Shown here piece by piece: positions 59,474-64,000 of a DNA stretch of 64,000 nucleotides. Positions within the stretch are counted from its first letter, which is position 1; each line of letters starts with the position of its first letter. Where the stretch lies: assembly GCA_905235855.1 (NCBI GenBank), contig CAJONE010000004.1, forward strand, positions 1 through 64,000, given 5' to 3'. The notes below the pieces were generated by a model. It searched no databases and was not told the origin of the DNA. It worked only from the letters and a program-made list of their open reading frames with translations. The stretch comes from an uncultured Bacteroidales bacterium. Lineage in GTDB: Bacteria; Bacteroidota; Bacteroidia; Bacteroidales; P3. The translations under genes and the position numbers were made by a program.

Positions 59474-62400
59474 CTTTATGCAGTTTTTTATTGGCATACC
59501 ATATATAAACGGTTGGCACCACAAAAATATTGAGCAAAGTGGATGTAAAAAGTCCACCGAGTACAACAATTGCCATTGGAGCTTGAATTTCATTGCCAGC
59601 TTTCGATGCCGACAGTATCATGGGTATAAGCGACAACGCCGTGGTCAAGGCGGTCATTATAATGGGGTTAAGCCTGTCGAGCGACCCTTGCCGCACAACT
59701 TTCACAACGTCCGTCAGCGAATGCAAACCATCGCACGCCAACTGCTGGTACTTGGCTATCAACAATATTCCGTTTCGGGTTGCGATGCCAAAAAGTGTTA
59801 TGAACCCTATTATGGCAGGTATGCTCATAAGGTTTGACGTAAGTTTTACGGCCACGACTCCGCCTATAAGTGCCAGTGGCAAGTTGAGAAGCACAATCAA
59901 CGAGAGTGTGAAGTTGCGAAACTCGGTGTAGAGCAACAGGTAAATGACAGCCAGGCACAGCACAAACACCAGTGCCAGAGTGCGCGAGGCGGTTTTGGCA
60001 GTCTCAAACTGACCTCCATACTCGACACGATAGCCTTCCGGCAGCGTCACCTGTTTGTCTATCGCCCTTTTTATGTCGTCGACAACACTCATAGCATCGC
60101 GTCCGCTCACGTTGGCCGATACAACTAGTTTGCGCTGCACATTCTCGCGCGAGATGCTATTCGGTCCCCCGCACGACACCACGTCGCACACCTCGGACAG
60201 CGGCACTGCCACCATGGAGGACGCTGTGCCGGAAACAATCAAGGCATCTCTCACATCGTCGATTGTAGGGCAGTCGCTTGCACTGTTGAGTTTTACCACA
60301 AGATCGTAAGCGCGCGTTCCCTCATGGATTTCGCACAGTTTTTCGCCTCCAAAAGCAAGTTCGACAAAATGGTTGAACTCTTCAACAGTTATGCCGTATT
60401 GGGCCAATTTGTCACGGTCGGGACGCAACTGCAATTGTGGAACCTCTGTCTGCTGTTCGACGTTGACATCAACCAATCCCTCGATATCAACTGTGGCGGC
60501 CTTTATGCGGTTGCCAAGCATATAGAGCTGGCCGAGGTCGTTGCCAAACAACTTGATGGCAATAGCTGCTTGTGTGCCGCTGACCATGTGCTCAATACGA
60601 TGACCGAGTGGCTGCCCGATACTCACCGCTATGCCCGGCACGACAGCCAAACGCTCACGCACATCTTCCATAAAAGCTTCTTTCGAACGGTGCCGCAGCT
60701 CGAAATTGACATCTATCTCGGCTCCGTTGGTGGCCTGCGAGTGCTCGTCGAGCTCGCCGCGTCCAGTACGCCGCGACGTAGAGGTGATTTCAGGAATATC
60801 GAGCAGTTGCCGCTCAATAAGGTTGCCTATGGCGTTGCTCTCCTCAAGCGAAATGCCTGGCTTTGCAACCGCTGCTATAGTGAGCGACCCTTCGTTGAAT
60901 TCCGGCAGAAATCCCCGCCCCATTGTAAACAATAGCGCCACCGAAACCACAAGCAGGACGCCCGTGGTTGAGACCACAACGGTTTTGTGTCGCAAAGCGG
61001 TGTCAAGCATACGGCTGTAGACAGAGCTCATCCTGCGGCTGATCCAACTCTCTCGGTCGTTTCTCGAAAGATATCGGTCGGACGATAGAAGCATTTTGCA
61101 CAGCAGCGGCGTTATGGTCATTGCCACCACAAGCGACATGAATAATGCAGTAAGATAGGCCACTCCGAGCGGTTTAAGCATACGCCCCTCCAGCCCCGTT
61201 AAGAAAAACAGAGGTACAAAAGTTATCATTATGATAAACGTCGCGTGAATGATCGAACTGCGGATTTCGGACGATCCTCTGAACACAACGTCGTAAGACG
61301 ACAGACGTTCGTTTTCAGGCAGACTGTGGTTTTGCCGCAATCGCTTATAGACATTCTCCACGTCGATTATCGCATCGTCGACGAGCGACCCTATCGCAAT
61401 ACACATACCACCCAATGTCATCGTGTTTATTTCAAGCCCCATGAGGTGTATGCTCAGAATCGTTGCAAGCAACGAAATCGGTATAGCCACAATAGAGATG
61501 AGCGTTGTGCGGATACTGCCGAGAAACAGAAAAAGAACTACAACCACAAACACAGCTCCCTCAATCAGAGATCGTCCCACATTGCCCACCGACGACGAAA
61601 TGAAGTCGGCCTGCCGGAATATGTGAGTGTTCATCTTAACGTCTGGCGGAAAACTTTTCTCAATGTTGGCAAGGTTGCGTTCAATGGCCTCGGTCACCTT
61701 CAGCGTGTTGATGTTCGGCTGTTTCGATACAGACAGTATGATAGCTGGCGAAGCGTTTGCCGAGGCATAGCCCTGCTTTATGGCGTTGCCCACCCTCACC
61801 TCGGCCACGTCGTATAGTCTTACTCCATCTTTGACGAGACTTTTGCCAAGTTCCTCCGTATCGAATGTGCGCACCATTCCACGCAGCGAGTATTCGTTGC
61901 CATAGTCGCGCACAACTCCGCCAGTGGAATTGTTTCCCAGCGACTTGCCCACCTCCTCAACCTCACCCATAGTCACTCCGTATGCAGCCATACGTGCAGG
62001 ATCGGCCACTATCTGATATTGCTTGTATTCTCCGCCGATAATCGTCACCTGCGACACTCCGCCGGTTGCCAATATCGCCGGTTTTACAACCCATTCGGCC
62101 AAGGTCCGGAGATCCTGCATTGTCGTGTGTACACTATCGGACGATGAACTCTGAATACTGTCGTGCTTTTGCTGTAGACTGACAAACAGAATTTCACCCA
62201 TCACACTGCTTTGGGGAGCCATAATAGGTGTCACGTCGGGCGGCAGCTGGCCTCCGAGGGTGGTGAGTTTCTCACTCACAATCTGGCGTGCCTTGAACTG
62301 GTCCATACCCCAGTCGAACTCAACAAATACAAACGAGCTTCCCTGCATTGAAGTGGAACGCACACGACGCACGTTTGTGGCTCCATTTACAGCGGTCTCT

Positions 62401-62606
62401 ATGGGGAATGTGACCATTCGCTCCACCTCCTCCGGCGCCATCCCGTGTGCATCGGTCATCACGACAACGGTCGGTGCCGTAAGGTCGGGAAACACGTCAA
62501 TGTCGGTGTTTCTCCCTGCCCAAATGCCGGCCACAATGAGCAGCACCGCCGCCAGAAGTATGAAAAGCTTGTTGTCTAAACTGAATTTTATAATTTTGTT
62601 TAACAT
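59460..62606 (-). CDS. CusA/CzcA family heavy-metal efflux RND permease
   Basis: MLNKIIKFSLDNKLFILLAAVLLIVAGIWAGRNTDIDVFPDLTAPTVVVMT...; large RND protein. Confidence 0.93.
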   Translation of the reverse strand: MLNKIIKFSLDNKLFILLAAVLLIVAGIWAGRNTDIDVFPDLTAPTVVVMTDAHGMAPEEVERMVTFPIETAVNGATNVRRVRSTSMQGSSFVFVEFDWGMDQFKARQIVSEKLTTLGGQLPPDVTPIMAPQSSVMGEILFVSLQQKHDSIQSSSSDSVHTTMQDLRTLAEWVVKPAILATGGVSQVTIIGGEYKQYQIVADPARMAAYGVTMGEVEEVGKSLGNNSTGGVVRDYGNEYSLRGMVRTFDTEELGKSLVKDGVRLYDVAEVRVGNAIKQGYASANASPAIILSVSKQPNINTLKVTEAIERNLANIEKSFPPDVKMNTHIFRQADFISSSVGNVGRSLIEGAVFVVVVLFLFLGSIRTTLISIVAIPISLLATILSIHLMGLEINTMTLGGMCIAIGSLVDDAIIDVENVYKRLRQNHSLPENERLSSYDVVFRGSSEIRSSIIHATFIIMITFVPLFFLTGLEGRMLKPLGVAYLTALFMSLVVAMTITPLLCKMLLSSDRYLSRNDRESWISRRMSSVYSRMLDTALRHKTVVVSTTGVLLVVSVALLFTMGRGFLPEFNEGSLTIAAVAKPGISLEESNAIGNLIERQLLDIPEITSTSRRTGRGELDEHSQATNGAEIDVNFELRHRSKEAFMEDVRERLAVVPGIAVSIGQPLGHRIEHMVSGTQAAIAIKLFGNDLGQLYMLGNRIKAATVDIEGLVDVNVEQQTEVPQLQLRPDRDKLAQYGITVEEFNHFVELAFGGEKLCEIHEGTRAYDLVVKLNSASDCPTIDDVRDALIVSGTASSMVAVPLSEVCDVVSCGGPNSISRENVQRKLVVSANVSGRDAMSVVDDIKRAIDKQVTLPEGYRVEYGGQFETAKTASRTLALVFVLCLAVIYLLLYTEFRNFTLSLIVLLNLPLALIGGVVAVKLTSNLMSIPAIIGFITLFGIATRNGILLIAKYQQLACDGLHSLTDVVKVVRQGSLDRLNPIIMTALTTALSLIPMILSASKAGNEIQAPMAIVVLGGLFTSTLLNIFVVPTVYIWYANKKLHKDAKA

Positions 62607-62685
62607 CCTGTCTGGTGATTGAAAATTTAAAAAAGTTGTTGTGACAAGTACACGCAACGCGCCTGAACTTTCAGGTACTCTGGCT

Positions 62686-63909
62686 TCAATGCACATGTCC
62701 GGCGTGAGGGTCAAGGGCGGCAGCTCCTTGCGCCAGCTTAACCCAATAAGCACCCTTAGTCACCACAGTTTCGCCTGGATTCAGCCCCGATGTCACAACC
62801 GTACGTCGTCCGTCGCTTCCGCCAATGCACACAAAACGCTTCTCATAGATATCGGTTGCAACCTGTACAAAGACAAACATGTTACCCATTTCCTCGACCA
62901 AGCCACTGTTGTCTATTACGATGGCTTCTTGCATTTCCTCGGTAATAATGTATATCCTGACAAAATTCCCCGCTATCAAAGATTCTCTGTTTCTTACACG
63001 GAAAGTGACTGGAATCAGCGCGTTGCCAGCATCTGTAGATTTGCCATAGCTCACGAAACTTCCGTTCAATTCCTCCAGCGAATAGACGCAACCATCGGGC
63101 ATCTCCACATTGGCTCCTTTAATATACCTCAGACTTGTATAGTAGCGCGGCGAAAGCTCGGCGCGCAGATACAAGTCTTTGTTTTGCGAAATTGTCACCA
63201 CTGCTTGCCCTGACTCTACATAGCCGCCGTTTTGCACATTGATGTTTTTCACATATCCACTCATCGGTGCGGTGACAACAGATCCAACTGGTGAAAAATT
63301 TCTTTTCAGGTTGTCGTAAGCGATTTTGGTCCTTTCGTAGGCGGCACGACTTTTTTCCAAATCCGCCTGCGACACGATGCCGCGCTCTGACAGGTCTCTC
63401 TTTCGTTCATATTCGGATTTTGCAACGTTATAGTCCGACTCGGCTTCCTGATATAGTACCGACATATTTCCATCGGCCAAGCCGCTGCTTTCAATGCTAA
63501 ACAGGCGTTGGCCTTTTTTCACCAACGCACCCTCCACAACGTCGCTGCCAGCGAAACGCACAACTCCCGATGCCCGGCTGACAACAACTTGTTCGTCGCC
63601 CGAAGAAGATACAACCTGCGCACTGGCTTTAATCACACATCCAAACTTTTCGGATTTCACTTCGCCCACGGAAAAATCAACAGCATCTCTCTGCTCTTGG
63701 GTGAATTTCACGCAGTTGGCTGGAATATTATGATGATGTTCATGTTCATCGTGGTTATGCTCCTCATCGTGAGCGTGGCTATGGTTTGCCCCGTGCTCGT
63801 GTTCATGGTTGTGTTCATGGTCGTGGTGATGATGGCAACCTGTCGCCACACCAAGTGCCAACGAAACCATAAATACTAAAAATATTTGTCTTCTGTATTT
63901 TGTTTTCAT
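62686..63909 (-). CDS. CusB/CzcB family periplasmic adaptor with His-rich N-terminal region
   Basis: Lipobox VATGC then HHHHDHEHNHEHEHGANHSHAHDEEHNHDEHEHHHN; HlyD-type barrel-sandwich domain. Confidence 0.92.
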   Translation of the reverse strand: MKTKYRRQIFLVFMVSLALGVATGCHHHHDHEHNHEHEHGANHSHAHDEEHNHDEHEHHHNIPANCVKFTQEQRDAVDFSVGEVKSEKFGCVIKASAQVVSSSGDEQVVVSRASGVVRFAGSDVVEGALVKKGQRLFSIESSGLADGNMSVLYQEAESDYNVAKSEYERKRDLSERGIVSQADLEKSRAAYERTKIAYDNLKRNFSPVGSVVTAPMSGYVKNINVQNGGYVESGQAVVTISQNKDLYLRAELSPRYYTSLRYIKGANVEMPDGCVYSLEELNGSFVSYGKSTDAGNALIPVTFRVRNRESLIAGNFVRIYIITEEMQEAIVIDNSGLVEEMGNMFVFVQVATDIYEKRFVCIGGSDGRRTVVTSGLNPGETVVTKGAYWVKLAQGAAALDPHAGHVH

Positions 63910-64000
63910 ATAAACCGTTGTCTGTTGTTTAATGCCACGCGAAACATCATCGTTTCGCAGACACTCTAAACGTGCAACACCTGCAGGTGTTGCATACCTT

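Overview
This window is a Bacteroidales-type chromosome segment. Supporting signs are TTTG-N19/20-TAnnTTTG promoters and type IX secretion genes (PorZ, sorting-domain proteins). Most of it is housekeeping: pnp/rpsO, gmk-mreC-mreD, recO, aspC, purM, pgi, ribBA, zapA-(6S-like RNA)-rny, lgt, gpmA, three tRNAs (Ser, Pro, Arg), rluD, miaB, lpxK and a CusBA-type efflux operon. Three different restriction-modification (R-M) modules interrupt it. RM1 is BcgI/type IIB-like: a fused nuclease-methylase with an in-frame amber at codon 18, then three specificity half-units in alternating frames joined at a G7 and a C7 tract, which suggests combinatorial phase variation. RM2 is an NPPY adenine methylase plus a small restriction-endonuclease-like protein. 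RM3 is two methylases plus an HNH endonuclease, directly downstream of the tRNA cluster. RM2 and RM3 are each preceded by a nested-hairpin leader with similar layout, followed by an inverted repeat that overlaps the methylase start codon. Other points of note: a 5'-truncated wza remnant before wzc/cpsB, an orphan atoD-kal pair, a five-copy 11-bp iteron array, a 12-unit 9-bp tandem repeat, an esterase broken by an apparent one-base deletion, and two ncRNA candidates. No CRISPR array, rRNA, integrase or transposase was recognised. All family calls come from reading motifs and context; no database search was run.
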